The notes: generated by a model from the sequence alone, not told the origin. DNA of 64,000 bases from Sulfobacillus sp. (GCA_027309085.1 DAIDDL010000001.1:167066-231065); one strand, 5' to 3'. Positions 1 through 8,933 are shown, counted from the first letter of the stretch. Numbers and translations are program-made.

Positions 1-2
1 CG

Positions 3-107
3 GAGCAGTATGACGGCGGATTTACGGCGGCCCTGGAATCTCCGCACACGAAAGCCAAAGCACCAGCGCCGTACGGCATGACGAATCTTCAAAATGCCAT
101 TCCTTAA
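3..107 (+). CDS. C-terminal fragment of an upstream gene (possibly CpaB/RcpC pilus assembly protein)
   Basis: An open frame enters from the left edge and runs to a TAA stop at 105-107, giving about 34 residues rich in Ala, Pro and Lys that end in NLQNAIP. The next gene starts 18 bases later, so the two are probably in one transcription unit. In Tad/Flp pilus loci the gene before cpaE is commonly cpaB (rcpC), and that position is the only reason for the tentative name. The fragment is too short to show any domain. Confidence 0.5.
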   Translation, partial: EQYDGGFTAALESPHTKAKAPAPYGMTNLQNAIP

Positions 108-125
108 CAAAAAGGGCGTGTGCTC

Positions 126-1265
126 ATGACAAATGTGCTAATCGCGGCGATTTCTCCGGTAATGGAAATGATCCAGCGCACGGTTCAAAAAATGCCTTCG
201 GTCCACATTGCCGCGACCACCGACAGTGTCCGCGAGGCCATTGACTATTGTTCTGTGGAGTCTTTGGACGCCATTATTGTGGACGAAACGCTTCTTATCG
301 ACAGCTGGGGACTAAGCGACCGGCTGTCCCGCGCAGCCTGCCCCATCGTCTTGGTGATTGAGTCGCCTAGTGCCGAGTCCACCCGGAGGGCCTTGGCTAT
401 GCACGCCGCGGACGTGATGACACTCGAGGCCTTGCCTACGTTGCTGCCGCCAGTGCTGAACAGTTTTGATAGCAAGGATGCGGACCAAGAAACGGTGCAC
501 CGGATCATTGGTGTCTATTCCGCTAAGGGCGGGGTCGGGAAGACAACCCTGGCGGTGAATTTGGCGTGGCTTCTGGCCAAACTCTCCGGAAAGACCACGG
601 CGCTGGTGGACTTGGACCTCCAGTTTGGAGATGTGGGGCCAATGGTGCATGACCATCCCGACGTGACTATCCAGGAACTGGTGGAGGGGTCGCCCCAGAC
701 CATTGAAGAGGACAAGCTGGCTCGTTCCCTGATTGCTGTGGACAATCTGCCTCTGGACCTCCTCCTGGCTCCCATCCACCCGCAGTACGCGGACGCGGTG
801 GAATCCCACCACGTCAAAGACATCGTGAAGCATCTCAAGTCTTCGCATGTCTATACCGTTTGTGACTTGTCTTCGGGACTGATCGACCAGAATCTGAGCG
901 CTATGGATATGGCCGACGTGATTGTCATGGTGGCCACTCCAGAGATGATTACTCTGCGGACGGTGCTGCGCTCTTTAAAAGTTTTAGGGACTCTTTATCC
1001 TCAAGAGGGGAAAATCCGCGTGGCGCTGAACCGCGCAGGCAGCGGCATATCCAAAGAAGAAATTCAAGCATTTCTCGGTCTTCCGGTAACCTACTGGATG
1101 TCGAGCGGGGGGGTGGCGCCGGTGCGCTCCGCCAACTCCGGCAAGCCCTTGGTGGTTGTTGATCCTGGGAATGCCCTGGCAGTGTCCATTGAAAATATCG
1201 CGAAAGGGCTGCTCGCGGAATTTGAGGGAGCCAGCAGGAAAACGGCAAGAAAAGAATCGCTGTGA
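126..1265 (+). CDS. cpaE: Tad/Flp pilus assembly ATPase CpaE (TadZ)-like
   Basis: About 379 residues. Residues ~1-115 form a receiver-like domain with an Asp in a VDE context but without the acidic pair after strand 1, so it is probably a pseudo-receiver. From ~130 there is a MinD/ParA-type ATPase with the deviant Walker A motif KGGVGKTT and a later DLDLQFGD stretch. CpaE/TadZ proteins place the pilus machine in the cell. The start is taken as ATG 126, which has AGGG nine bases upstream; GTG 120 is in frame but sits too close to that site. It is followed after 27 bases by cpaF, and a second paralogue lies at 5561. Confidence 0.9.
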   Translation: MTNVLIAAISPVMEMIQRTVQKMPSVHIAATTDSVREAIDYCSVESLDAIIVDETLLIDSWGLSDRLSRAACPIVLVIESPSAESTRRALAMHAADVMTLEALPTLLPPVLNSFDSKDADQETVHRIIGVYSAKGGVGKTTLAVNLAWLLAKLSGKTTALVDLDLQFGDVGPMVHDHPDVTIQELVEGSPQTIEEDKLARSLIAVDNLPLDLLLAPIHPQYADAVESHHVKDIVKHLKSSHVYTVCDLSSGLIDQNLSAMDMADVIVMVATPEMITLRTVLRSLKVLGTLYPQEGKIRVALNRAGSGISKEEIQAFLGLPVTYWMSSGGVAPVRSANSGKPLVVVDPGNALAVSIENIAKGLLAEFEGASRKTARKESL

Positions 1266-1292
1266 TCAGGGTGGCAGGAAGGAGGAGTTAGG

Positions 1293-2645
1293 ATGTCTTT
1301 ACGGACCAGGATTAATGGCATGTCCCCGGGAGCTTCTCAGGCTTTCAAGTCCATTAAGGCCCCGCAATCTGCCAAGGCGGCTAATGACTTTGACTATTTG
1401 GGCGCAAATTTTATGGCGCTTAAGAGCCGCATTCAAGATGCGCTGCTGATGCAAGTCACGTCTCCGGAAAATTTGTCGCGGGATGAACTGCGTGGCATGA
1501 TCTGGAATATCGTCGAGGCGGACAAAGACATCGCGCCTTTGGAGAAAGATGCCTTGGTGCGGATTCTAGTCGACGAAATTTTGGGCTACGGCCCCATTCA
1601 GGTGCTCTTGGATGACCCGGAGATCTCGGAAATTATGATCAATGGCGCGGGGAGCATTTACATTGAGCGGCAGGGAGCTCTGGTGAAAACCAATATTGTG
1701 TTTCGGGACGAAGGACACTTGCGGGCGACTTTGGAAAAAATGCTGTCATTCTCGGGACGGCGAGTCGATGAGGCCAGCCCCATGGTGGACGCCAGGCTGC
1801 CGGATGGATCCCGGTTGAATGCCATTTTGCGGCCATTGGCGGTGGCAGGCGATTCTGTCACCATCCGCAAGTTCTCCAAGGACCCGTTCATCCTTTCGCA
1901 ACTGGTTCAGATGGGCACTTTGTCGGCGGACATGGCAGCGTTTATCGAAGCGGCTGTGCGCGGCAAACTCAATGTGGTGGTTTCAGGCGGAACAGGATCT
2001 GGTAAAACCACCACCCTGAACGCTTTTTCTGCGTTTATTCCGGGAACGGAGCGTATTGTCACCATTGAGGATGCGGCCGAACTCCAGCTTCAGCAAGATC
2101 ACAAAGTGACTTTGGAATCCCGCCCGCCCAACATTGAGGGCCGGGGCGGGGTGGCTATCCGGGATCTGGTCCGCAACGCCCTGCGCATGCGGCCTGACCG
2201 CATCATTGTCGGTGAGGTGCGGGGCGGGGAGGCGCTGGACATGCTGCAGGCTATGAATACCGGCCATGAAGGCAGTTTGACGACGGTGCACGCCAACACT
2301 CCCCGCGACTGCCTGTCACGGATTGAAACCATGGTACTGATGGCCGGCGCTGACCTCCCCCTGCCGGCCATCCGGTCGCAAGTGGCGTCCGCCATCGACA
2401 TTATCGTGCAGCAGGCACGCCTGCTTGACGGCTCCCGCCGCATTATCCGCATCACCGAAGTGGTGGGGATGGAGAGCGGCACCATCACCACGCAGGACCT
2501 GTTCCAGTTCGACCAGTCGGGTGTGGACGAAGAGGGAAAAGTGGTCGGAGTCTTCCACGGCAACGGCATCCGGCCTAAGAATTACGACCGGATCCGGTCT
2601 CAGGGTGTGGACCTGTCCCCCAGCATCTTCGGGATGGGACTGTGA
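1293..2645 (+). CDS. cpaF: Tad pilus secretion ATPase CpaF (TadA), type II/IV secretion family
   Basis: 450 residues, the usual CpaF length. The N-terminal helical part is followed by the GspE-like core with Walker A GGTGSGKTT (around residue 230), the VTIEDAAEL Asp-box region and the GEVRGGEAL Walker B segment. It is the cytoplasmic hexameric ATPase that drives pilin assembly through the TadB/TadC membrane platform. A strong GGAGG site lies about 10 bases before ATG 1293. tadB follows after 7 bases, so the two are translationally close. Assignment to the Tad branch rests on the neighbours as well as on the motifs. Confidence 0.95.
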   Translation: MSLRTRINGMSPGASQAFKSIKAPQSAKAANDFDYLGANFMALKSRIQDALLMQVTSPENLSRDELRGMIWNIVEADKDIAPLEKDALVRILVDEILGYGPIQVLLDDPEISEIMINGAGSIYIERQGALVKTNIVFRDEGHLRATLEKMLSFSGRRVDEASPMVDARLPDGSRLNAILRPLAVAGDSVTIRKFSKDPFILSQLVQMGTLSADMAAFIEAAVRGKLNVVVSGGTGSGKTTTLNAFSAFIPGTERIVTIEDAAELQLQQDHKVTLESRPPNIEGRGGVAIRDLVRNALRMRPDRIIVGEVRGGEALDMLQAMNTGHEGSLTTVHANTPRDCLSRIETMVLMAGADLPLPAIRSQVASAIDIIVQQARLLDGSRRIIRITEVVGMESGTITTQDLFQFDQSGVDEEGKVVGVFHGNGIRPKNYDRIRSQGVDLSPSIFGMGL

Positions 2646-2652
2646 GGCGGCT

Positions 2653-3573
2653 ATGAGGGACTTGAGCATCATACTGGCCGTCACATGGGCGCTGGCGCTA
2701 TTCTTAGTGGTAGTGGGGGTCCGGGCCTCGCGCACATACCAGGTCACCCAAAGGCGTCTCGTGCAGATGGGCACCATGGCTCCCCGAGGCGGCAAACCGG
2801 CCCAGGCTCCCTTCAGCCTGCTGGGCAGTCTGCGCAAGACGTGGAGCCAAGGCCAGAGCGCTGCCGCGCTGAAACTCAGGATGAGCGAGTACATCTTGTT
2901 TATTGCGCTGGGATTTATAGTGCCCGGACTGATCGGGTTGGCTGTGCGGGGCGCAGTAGGGGGATTGGTGCTCGCGCTCGTCGGCGGCGGGGGGGTGCTC
3001 TTGTACTTTCGGTACATGAAATCGCGCTATTTGAGATTGGCCGAACAGAGCCTGCCTGACTTCCTTCGCGGAATCTCTGGGGCTCTGCGGGCCGGCACTT
3101 CACTGCTGCAGGCAATGTCACTTGTGGCTAAGGAGACTCCAGACCCACTCGGCGGGGAGATTACACGGGTGCTCAGGCGGGAGTCCTTTGGATTCAGTTT
3201 GGAGCAGACCTTGGAGGAACTGACCAACCGGATTCCTTCGAAAGATTTGTCTCTCGCGGTGATGGTCATCAATATCCAGCGGGAAATCGGCGGGTCCCTG
3301 GCAGACATTCTGGAAAACATTGTGGACACCATCGTGGCCCGGCAGCGCCTGGCCCAGGAAGTGCGCTCACTGACGGCCCAGGGCCGTTTCAGCGGGTGGA
3401 TTCTGACGGCTCTGCCTTTTATTCTAGGGTTTATGATTTGGTTTATTGATCCCAGCTATATTGACCCGCTGTTTCACACGACCATCGGCTGGATCCTTTT
3501 GGGAATGGCTGCGGTTTCCGTGGCGATTGGCGGGTTCGTCATCAACCGCCTGGTCCGCTCACCTGAGATGTAG
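2653..3573 (+). CDS. tadB: Tad pilus platform protein TadB
   Basis: 306 residues from ATG 2653; longer open frame upstream of this lies inside cpaF and is not coding. Hydrophobic segments occur at the N-terminus (~5-25), at ~80-125 and two near the C-terminus, flanking the cytoplasmic T2SSF domain (about 140-260, with the FLRGISGALRAG and IGGSLADILENI stretches). TadB pairs with TadC to form the inner-membrane platform on which CpaF acts. It is separated from tadC by 11 bases that carry a GGGAGG ribosome-binding site. Confidence 0.93.
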   Translation: MRDLSIILAVTWALALFLVVVGVRASRTYQVTQRRLVQMGTMAPRGGKPAQAPFSLLGSLRKTWSQGQSAAALKLRMSEYILFIALGFIVPGLIGLAVRGAVGGLVLALVGGGGVLLYFRYMKSRYLRLAEQSLPDFLRGISGALRAGTSLLQAMSLVAKETPDPLGGEITRVLRRESFGFSLEQTLEELTNRIPSKDLSLAVMVINIQREIGGSLADILENIVDTIVARQRLAQEVRSLTAQGRFSGWILTALPFILGFMIWFIDPSYIDPLFHTTIGWILLGMAAVSVAIGGFVINRLVRSPEM

Positions 3574-3584
3574 GGAGGTTTTGT

Positions 3585-4517
3585 ATGCTGCGCTGGATGG
3601 ATGTCACAATTGCCGCCCTGTTGGCTCTAGCGGTCATTCTATTCGCGGCCTGGGTCAAGGATTTGAAAGTGTTCAGCCGGCAAAGGGCGCTGGGCGACCG
3701 GCTCTCGCCCTACCAACTGCGGCGGGCTGACCCTGCGGACGAACTGGAGATGCCGTTTTCCCAGCGGGTTATCGTCCCGGGTCTGCAAAAGATCTTTGAT
3801 GCCCTCTCGCGCGCCTTGACCCCTGCCAAAGTGCGGGCGGAACTGGGCCGCCGCCTGAGGCAGGCGGGCAGCACGATGGGTCCCGATGCTTTTGTGCTGT
3901 ACCGCCTGGCCATTTCCGTGCTGCTTTTAGCTCTGGGAGTGGTGGTGGGGCTGATCGAGACGTCTTTGCCGGGATGGCAGCGGGTGGCGATTCCTTTGGG
4001 GATGGGAGCTATCGGCTACATCTTTATGGGGGTGCGGGTCAATACCCAGGCCCAAATCCGTCTGAGACAGCTCGAACGCTCACTCCCCGAAGTGTTTGAC
4101 CTGCTGAGTGTCAGCGTGGAGGCAGGGCTGGCTTTTGATGGGGCCTTGAGGAAACTGGTGACAAATCTGGGACCGGGCCCGGCCAAGGATGAATTTACCC
4201 GAGTCCTGTCGGACATGCAGCTGGGAATGACCCGGTCAGAAGCGCTGACGGCCCTGGCCGAGCGCACTAAATCCCGGGAACTTAAGAGGTTTGCGGGGCT
4301 GGTGGCGCAGTCCGACCGGACCGGGGCGGGAATCGCCAATGCCCTTAAAGTACAGGCCCACGACATCAAAGCGGCGAGGGCCGCTCAGGCCCGGGAAAAA
4401 GCGGCCCTGATCCCAGTCAAAATCATCTTCCCCATGGTGCTGTTTATTTTTCCGGCTATTTTCATTGTCATTCTCGGGCCTGCGTTTCTGTCCCTGATTC
4501 GCGTGTTCCATGGCTGA
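3585..4517 (+). CDS. tadC: Tad pilus platform protein TadC
   Basis: 310 residues with a T2SSF domain: the conserved LERSLPEVFDLLSVSVEAGL segment is at about 160-180, and the TGAGIANALK segment is at ~245. Transmembrane helices are at the N-terminus, at ~105-145 and at the C-terminus (LFIFPAIFIVILGPAF). It works with TadB as the second half of the pilus platform. The start ATG 3585 has GGGAGG eight bases upstream. The end overlaps the DUF192 gene by 8 bases. Confidence 0.93.
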   Translation: MLRWMDVTIAALLALAVILFAAWVKDLKVFSRQRALGDRLSPYQLRRADPADELEMPFSQRVIVPGLQKIFDALSRALTPAKVRAELGRRLRQAGSTMGPDAFVLYRLAISVLLLALGVVVGLIETSLPGWQRVAIPLGMGAIGYIFMGVRVNTQAQIRLRQLERSLPEVFDLLSVSVEAGLAFDGALRKLVTNLGPGPAKDEFTRVLSDMQLGMTRSEALTALAERTKSRELKRFAGLVAQSDRTGAGIANALKVQAHDIKAARAAQAREKAALIPVKIIFPMVLFIFPAIFIVILGPAFLSLIRVFHG

Positions 4518-4872
4518 CGAGCTCGTGCCGGAGGGATTCGTGGCCGTGAGAAATATGCGGACTCTGCAGCTGCTAGGGGATCATATTCAGGTGGCCGATT
4601 CGTTTTGGCTGCGGTTTCGGGGGCTGATGGGAACTGCAAGCTTGGATCCCGGAGAGGGAATGCTCTTCCCCCGAACCAATTCCATCCACATGTTTTTTAT
4701 GCGCTACCCCCTGACGATTGTCTACCTGTCGAAAGACATGAAGGTGCTGCGCAGCGTGGTGGTGAAGCCATGGCGCATCGGGCCGATCGTGTTAAAAGCC
4801 CAGTGGGTGCTGGAACTGCCAGACATTTCTCAAGCGGACATTCAAACAGGCGATACGGTGAGCATTGAATAG
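4510..4872 (+). CDS. DUF192 family protein
   Basis: 120 residues. The core matches the DUF192 pattern: WLRFRGLMG near residue 35, then EGMLFPRTNSIHMFFM, a short linker and a C-terminal VLELPDI. The function of this small beta-rich family is not established; homologues are often found beside secretion or pilus genes. No signal peptide is visible. It overlaps the end of tadC by 8 bases, so it is very likely translated with the pilus operon. It is also the last gene of the operon, since the next gene points the other way. Confidence 0.85.
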   Translation: MADELVPEGFVAVRNMRTLQLLGDHIQVADSFWLRFRGLMGTASLDPGEGMLFPRTNSIHMFFMRYPLTIVYLSKDMKVLRSVVVKPWRIGPIVLKAQWVLELPDISQADIQTGDTVSIE

Positions 4873-4885
4873 CCAGTGACGGTAC

Positions 4886-5377
4886 TCAACTGGAGCAGGC
4901 CGCATTGGTTCCCGCCTCAAAACACCCATTGGGGGTCTGAGAGCCGTTATCTACCTCCACCACCATGGTGTACTGCTGGGTAATGGGCACTTGCTGGCCA
5001 AATCCTGGAATACCGATGAGCAAAGGATAGTGTGCTGCTACAGATACAGTTACCGTCTGGGGCAGATTTGAGGTAGTTGTTGATGTGGTGGATGAAGACG
5101 GACCAGTAACGGTCCACTTGACTGGCGTATCCACAGGAAAAATGTTGTCTTGGTTCACTTGATTGATTATGGCTTGCTTCGGACTATCTCCCAAAGACGC
5201 CTCACGCACCCCGATGCGGGCTGCCTGCTGGATGGTGATAAAGCCGTTGAAGAGCAATCCCATTTGAATGATGCCTAGGAGAAATAGCAAGAGGAGCGGG
5301 ACGACGAGGGCGAACTCGACAAGAGCCTGGCCTTTGCGGTCCTGCCAGCGGGACCGGTTCACTAGGGATATGCGCAT
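4886..5377 (-). CDS. tadE: TadE-like pseudopilin / pilus assembly protein
   Basis: 163 residues. The TadE signature is clear: a basic N-terminus ending in RKGQALVEFALVVPLLLLF, i.e. G-Q-A-x-V-E-F before a long hydrophobic segment at ~20-45, then a Ser/Thr-rich extracytoplasmic part ending in two cysteines. The open frame extends upstream to 5587, but the start is placed at ATG 5377 because AAGGAG lies about 9 bases before it and the family motif begins ~15 residues later. It is convergent with the DUF192 gene and divergent from the second cpaE. Inversion relative to the rest of the locus is unusual. Confidence 0.88.
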   Translation of the reverse strand: MRISLVNRSRWQDRKGQALVEFALVVPLLLLFLLGIIQMGLLFNGFITIQQAARIGVREASLGDSPKQAIINQVNQDNIFPVDTPVKWTVTGPSSSTTSTTTSNLPQTVTVSVAAHYPLLIGIPGFGQQVPITQQYTMVVEVDNGSQTPNGCFEAGTNAACSS

Positions 5378-5481
5378 CAAGTTCAGACTCCTTGTCCGAT
5401 GATTTTTATATAGAAATAGCGGTTGATGTAATATGATTATCTTCAGTGTAAGGACAAAGTGGGGAACTGTAAATAATTTCC

Positions 5482-5510
5482 TTGGAAAAGTTCGCAGGGA
5501 CCAATATTGT
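5482..5510 (+). promoter_or_regulatory. Sigma-A-type promoter for second cpaE
   Basis: TTGGAA at 5482-5487 and TATTGT at 5505-5510 are separated by 17 bases in the divergent tadE/cpaE2 gap, about 50 bases before the start codon. The hexamers are imperfect, so this is a pattern-based proposal. Confidence 0.45.
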
Positions 5511-5560
5511 GTATCATGCAGGGGAATGGACCAGTTTAGTGTCGAATCAGGAGGATGTTT

Positions 5561-6745
5561 ATGTTCACGGTGTATGTTGCGTGCCACGACGAATTGCGAA
5601 CAGAATTAACGGTTGCCGTGAAAAACATACCGGGGGTGATTCTGAACGGGAGTTCGGCTGACTTGCGCGAGTCTCTCGAGGAATGCGCTGCAGAAGCGCC
5701 CGGAGTCTTCCTGGTTGACGATACGTTGCTGGCCCAAAATGTTGGCCTCTTCGAAAAGCTGGCGGCGGTGCCGTATCCGGTTGTGGTGCTGGCCCCCTCG
5801 GCCGATGCTGCGGCGGCCCGCCGGGCCCTGGCCATCCGGGCCAAGGATTTCATCAGTCTGGACAGCTGGGCCGAGGACTTGGGGCCCATCCTGTCCCGGG
5901 TCGCTGTCCCCATTCAGGGCGAGACGCGGCAGGACGGGCGGGTTCTCGTGGTATTTTCCTCCAAGGGCGGGGTGGGCAAGACTACCCTGAGTGTGAATCT
6001 GGCTATCGCGCTGGCAAAGACGAGCCGCCAGCCGGTGGTGATTATGGATCTGGACATCCAGTTTGGGGACGTAGCCCCGATGGTGGGGGACGCGCCTTTG
6101 GTGACACTGTTTGATTTGGTGAAAGGAACGGCGGCCGTTGACTCCGACATGCTCAAGCGGGCTGTAAAGCGGGTGGCGAACAACGTGTATATTCTGGCCG
6201 CTCCTGACAATCCTGAGGAAGCTGATGATGTGCATGCGGACCAGGTGGTGCAGATCCTGCACCTGCTCCGCGAGACCTATGCCTACGTAATCGTGGATAC
6301 AGCGCCGGGCTACACCGATATCAACGTGGCAGCTTTTGATTTTGCCGATACCATTTTGACCGTGTGCACCCCGGATGTGGTTACCCTCAGAACAATCGGG
6401 CAGGCTCTGCAAGTATTTTATGACGGATTCCACTACCCGAAAGACAAAGTGCGCATTGTGCTGAACCGTAGCGGGTCGAAAACCGGTGTCGAGACGACAG
6501 ACATTGCGCAAGTGCTGCAAACCCCCATTGCCTTTCAATTGCCGAGTGACGGCGCCTTTCCTGTGCGCGCTGCCAATGAAGGGCACCCGCTTCTGCTGCA
6601 GTTTCCGGATTCATCCCTGTCCCGGACCATTCAGAGCATGGCCAATGATCTGGTTCGCGAGACAGAAGGCCGCATCCGGAAAAATCCGGCTAAGCGCACC
6701 CTGCTGGCCCGCCTCACAGGAAGAAAACCCAAAGAAGTGCAGTAG
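5561..6745 (+). CDS. Second CpaE-like receiver/MinD-type ATPase
   Basis: 394 residues. It has the same plan as the first CpaE: receiver-like domain at ~1-115 and a ParA/MinD ATPase with KGGVGKTT at ~135 and MDLDIQFGD at ~165. ATG 5561 is chosen because the TCAGGAGG site (5547-5554) touches the in-frame ATG 5555 and gives normal spacing only to 5561. It has its own upstream region and is separated from the main operon by the inverted tadE. It probably also localises the pilus apparatus; whether the two paralogues divide labour cannot be told from sequence. Confidence 0.9.
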   Translation: MFTVYVACHDELRTELTVAVKNIPGVILNGSSADLRESLEECAAEAPGVFLVDDTLLAQNVGLFEKLAAVPYPVVVLAPSADAAAARRALAIRAKDFISLDSWAEDLGPILSRVAVPIQGETRQDGRVLVVFSSKGGVGKTTLSVNLAIALAKTSRQPVVIMDLDIQFGDVAPMVGDAPLVTLFDLVKGTAAVDSDMLKRAVKRVANNVYILAAPDNPEEADDVHADQVVQILHLLRETYAYVIVDTAPGYTDINVAAFDFADTILTVCTPDVVTLRTIGQALQVFYDGFHYPKDKVRIVLNRSGSKTGVETTDIAQVLQTPIAFQLPSDGAFPVRAANEGHPLLLQFPDSSLSRTIQSMANDLVRETEGRIRKNPAKRTLLARLTGRKPKEVQ

Positions 6746-6845
6746 CCTCTGGTGAGCTTTTCCCTATTCCACGGTTGGCAAGGACAGGGTCCGCGCATAT
6801 TAAAGGGTGTTCTGTCAAAATGGCGAGAGGGAAGGGCGATTCAGC

Positions 6846-8558
6846 ATGAGTGCAATCCCGCGGCACTGGCTGTGGGCTGTCCCGGCGCTGACAATGGCAG
6901 CCGGGTTGTTTTCTGTGGCGGGCTTGCGCCATACCCAAGCTGCAGCCAGCTCGCAGGCGGGGCCTGCAGCGTTCAGCAAATACGGCATGGGGCGGGACAA
7001 CAATCCTGTGTTTGAGGACCGCGCGGTGAGTCGTTGGGACCGGAACTGGACCTACACAGCGCAAGAGCCTTTGCAGCAGGCGTCGGTGGCGCAGGGGGCC
7101 GTGTATGTTTCGGGGGATGGCGGCCGTCTCAATGATCCCCATAACGATGAGGTCTACGCGTTGGGAGCTGGGACCGGGAAAGTTTTGTGGACCAGGCATT
7201 TGGACAATATGTCCATGACCACGCCTGTGGTGGCGCATGGCCTGGTGTTTGTGGGCACGGGCAGCCAGCAGTTTTCGGCCCGGCAGCAGGCTAAGGTCAA
7301 CCGGCTCCAGAGCCGGTCTGTCGTCCGGGGCACAGGACCGAGTGCGATTTATGCCTTAGGCGCCCATACAGGGGCGGTGCGCTGGAAGTTTCCCACCCGC
7401 GGAGAGGACATGCCGACATTTGTCGCGGACCGGTCCACGATCTACGCGGCCAACGGCCAGGGCCGCATTTATGCTCTGGCCGCGCCGACCGGCGCCGTTC
7501 AGTGGAGTCTCAAAATCGGGTCGTATGTCAGCATGGCATCCCCGGAGCTGGTGAGGGGAATCCTCTATGTTTCCGGAGCCCACCCGTACCGGCTTTACGC
7601 GGTGGATGTCCACACGCACCGCCTGGTATGGCAGAGGCCTGTGCCCAGAGTGTTCGGCGGCTCCGACGACAGTTCCCCGGCCTTCGCCGGCGGGCTGATT
7701 TATCTGGAGGGGACAACGGGCACATGGCAGCACCCGGTATCGGAATTGCTCGCATTTCGGACGTCAGGAACTCTGGCGTGGGAAACACGGCTCGGTGCCG
7801 GGACCCTGCCCAAGGACATTGAGGTATCAGCCCCTATGGAGCACCGCGGCACCGTGTATGTGGGCTCTCCGGTATCGGACGCTGAATACGCCGTCCGAGC
7901 ACGGACAGGGCGGGTCGAGTGGCGTTTCAAGGCATACGGTCCCATTTCTGAATCGGCAGCCGCCGTCAGGGGCAGAGTGTACGTCGGTGACGGGAAAGGC
8001 ATGCTCTATGCGCTGAGCGCCCACTCTGGCCGGGAGATCTGGTCGCGGTACCTGTCCGGGGCCTTTGCCGCCGACTATCCCGTGGTCGTGGGGCAGACTC
8101 TCTACCAGCCTGATGAAAATGGCCAGATGTTTGCGTTGCCCATGAGCGAGATGACAGGGCAGGCCCTGCGCCAGCCCCCTGACCTCCCCATGCCTTCCGG
8201 CACTTTGGGGCAGGATATTAAAAAAGGCGAGAGCGTCTTCATGGAAGGCATGGGCCCGCAAGGGCTGTCCTGCGCCAGCTGCCATGCGGGCGGCGGCTCC
8301 TTGAGCACTTACCGGCAGGGACAGCTGATCCCCAGCCTTCTGGGGGCCGCCTCAGCCTTTCCCATGGTCCGGCAGGGCAAGATCCGGACTCTGGACGGGC
8401 AGATTAGGAGCTGCCTCCATGCTATGAGGGGGCCGCAGTTGGCCGGGGACAGTGCAAAAATGCAAGAACTTAATGTCTACCTGCACTGGCTGTCAAGCGG
8501 GTGGCCGGATCACCTCTCGACCCAGACTGGCCACAGCAATTCGAAAGGAGGCTGCTGA
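6846..8558 (+). CDS. Secreted PQQ-type beta-propeller fused to cytochrome c
   Basis: 570 residues. An N-terminal signal peptide (WLWAVPALTMAAGLFSVAGL, cut near the AAA at ~30) is followed by a beta-propeller with about seven PQQ/WD-like repeats of the form IYALxAxTGxVxW (e.g. YALGAGTGKVLW, YALGAHTGAVRW, YALAAPTGAVQW, YAVRARTGRVEW). A C-terminal domain carries one haem c site, CASCH at ~476-480. The protein would act outside the membrane as an electron-donating oxidoreductase, passing electrons to its haem. The substrate is unknown: alcohol-type quinoproteins and tetrathionate hydrolases share this fold. Start ATG 6846 is preferred over GTG 6807 because the signal peptide begins there. The stop overlaps the next cytochrome gene. 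Confidence 0.8.
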   Translation: MSAIPRHWLWAVPALTMAAGLFSVAGLRHTQAAASSQAGPAAFSKYGMGRDNNPVFEDRAVSRWDRNWTYTAQEPLQQASVAQGAVYVSGDGGRLNDPHNDEVYALGAGTGKVLWTRHLDNMSMTTPVVAHGLVFVGTGSQQFSARQQAKVNRLQSRSVVRGTGPSAIYALGAHTGAVRWKFPTRGEDMPTFVADRSTIYAANGQGRIYALAAPTGAVQWSLKIGSYVSMASPELVRGILYVSGAHPYRLYAVDVHTHRLVWQRPVPRVFGGSDDSSPAFAGGLIYLEGTTGTWQHPVSELLAFRTSGTLAWETRLGAGTLPKDIEVSAPMEHRGTVYVGSPVSDAEYAVRARTGRVEWRFKAYGPISESAAAVRGRVYVGDGKGMLYALSAHSGREIWSRYLSGAFAADYPVVVGQTLYQPDENGQMFALPMSEMTGQALRQPPDLPMPSGTLGQDIKKGESVFMEGMGPQGLSCASCHAGGGSLSTYRQGQLIPSLLGAASAFPMVRQGKIRTLDGQIRSCLHAMRGPQLAGDSAKMQELNVYLHWLSSGWPDHLSTQTGHSNSKGGC

Positions 8559-8929
8559 TGGCGCTCGGGAAACGTTTGCGGGCTGCCGCGCTGGGCCTGG
8601 CAGTGATAGGGTGCGCAGCATACGGCATATACCATGACGCCCACGTGCAGGCGGTGGCGAAGACTTCTGCCCGGCAGGCATCAGACGGGCAGGAACTGTT
8701 TGCCGCAATGTGCCAGACCTGTCATGGCCGGGGCGGGGACGGGTCTGGCGGGGCGCCTGTGCTGAACAGCGGGGCCACGGTGCAAAAGTATCAGGATACC
8801 GCGGCCCTGGCCCATTTTATCCGGACCCGCATGCCTGCCAGCGACCCCGGTGTCCTGACCCGTCCGGAAGCATGGGATCTCGCCCTCTTCATTAATAAAC
8901 TGAACCATCGTCTTCCAGGAAATCCCTAA
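8558..8929 (+). CDS. Small membrane-anchored or secreted cytochrome c
   Basis: 123 residues from ATG 8558, which shares one base with the TGA of the preceding gene and has AAAGGAGG seven bases upstream. The N-terminal hydrophobic segment (ALGLAVIGCAAYGIY) is a signal peptide or anchor. The single haem-binding motif CQTCH is at 52-56, and a later Met (RMPAS) could be the sixth ligand. It is almost certainly co-translated with the propeller-cytochrome protein and is the obvious electron acceptor for it. Partners further along the chain are not in the window. Confidence 0.88.
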   Translation: MALGKRLRAAALGLAVIGCAAYGIYHDAHVQAVAKTSARQASDGQELFAAMCQTCHGRGGDGSGGAPVLNSGATVQKYQDTAALAHFIRTRMPASDPGVLTRPEAWDLALFINKLNHRLPGNP

Positions 8930-8933
8930 GTGG

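Noticed and set aside
312..1248. Long minus-strand ORFs opposite cpaE
   Set aside because: They are shadows of a clearly recognisable plus-strand gene with no start signals of their own.
5378..5587. N-terminal extension of the TadE frame
   Set aside because: It overlaps the second cpaE promoter, and the family motif plus ribosome-binding site place the start at 5377.
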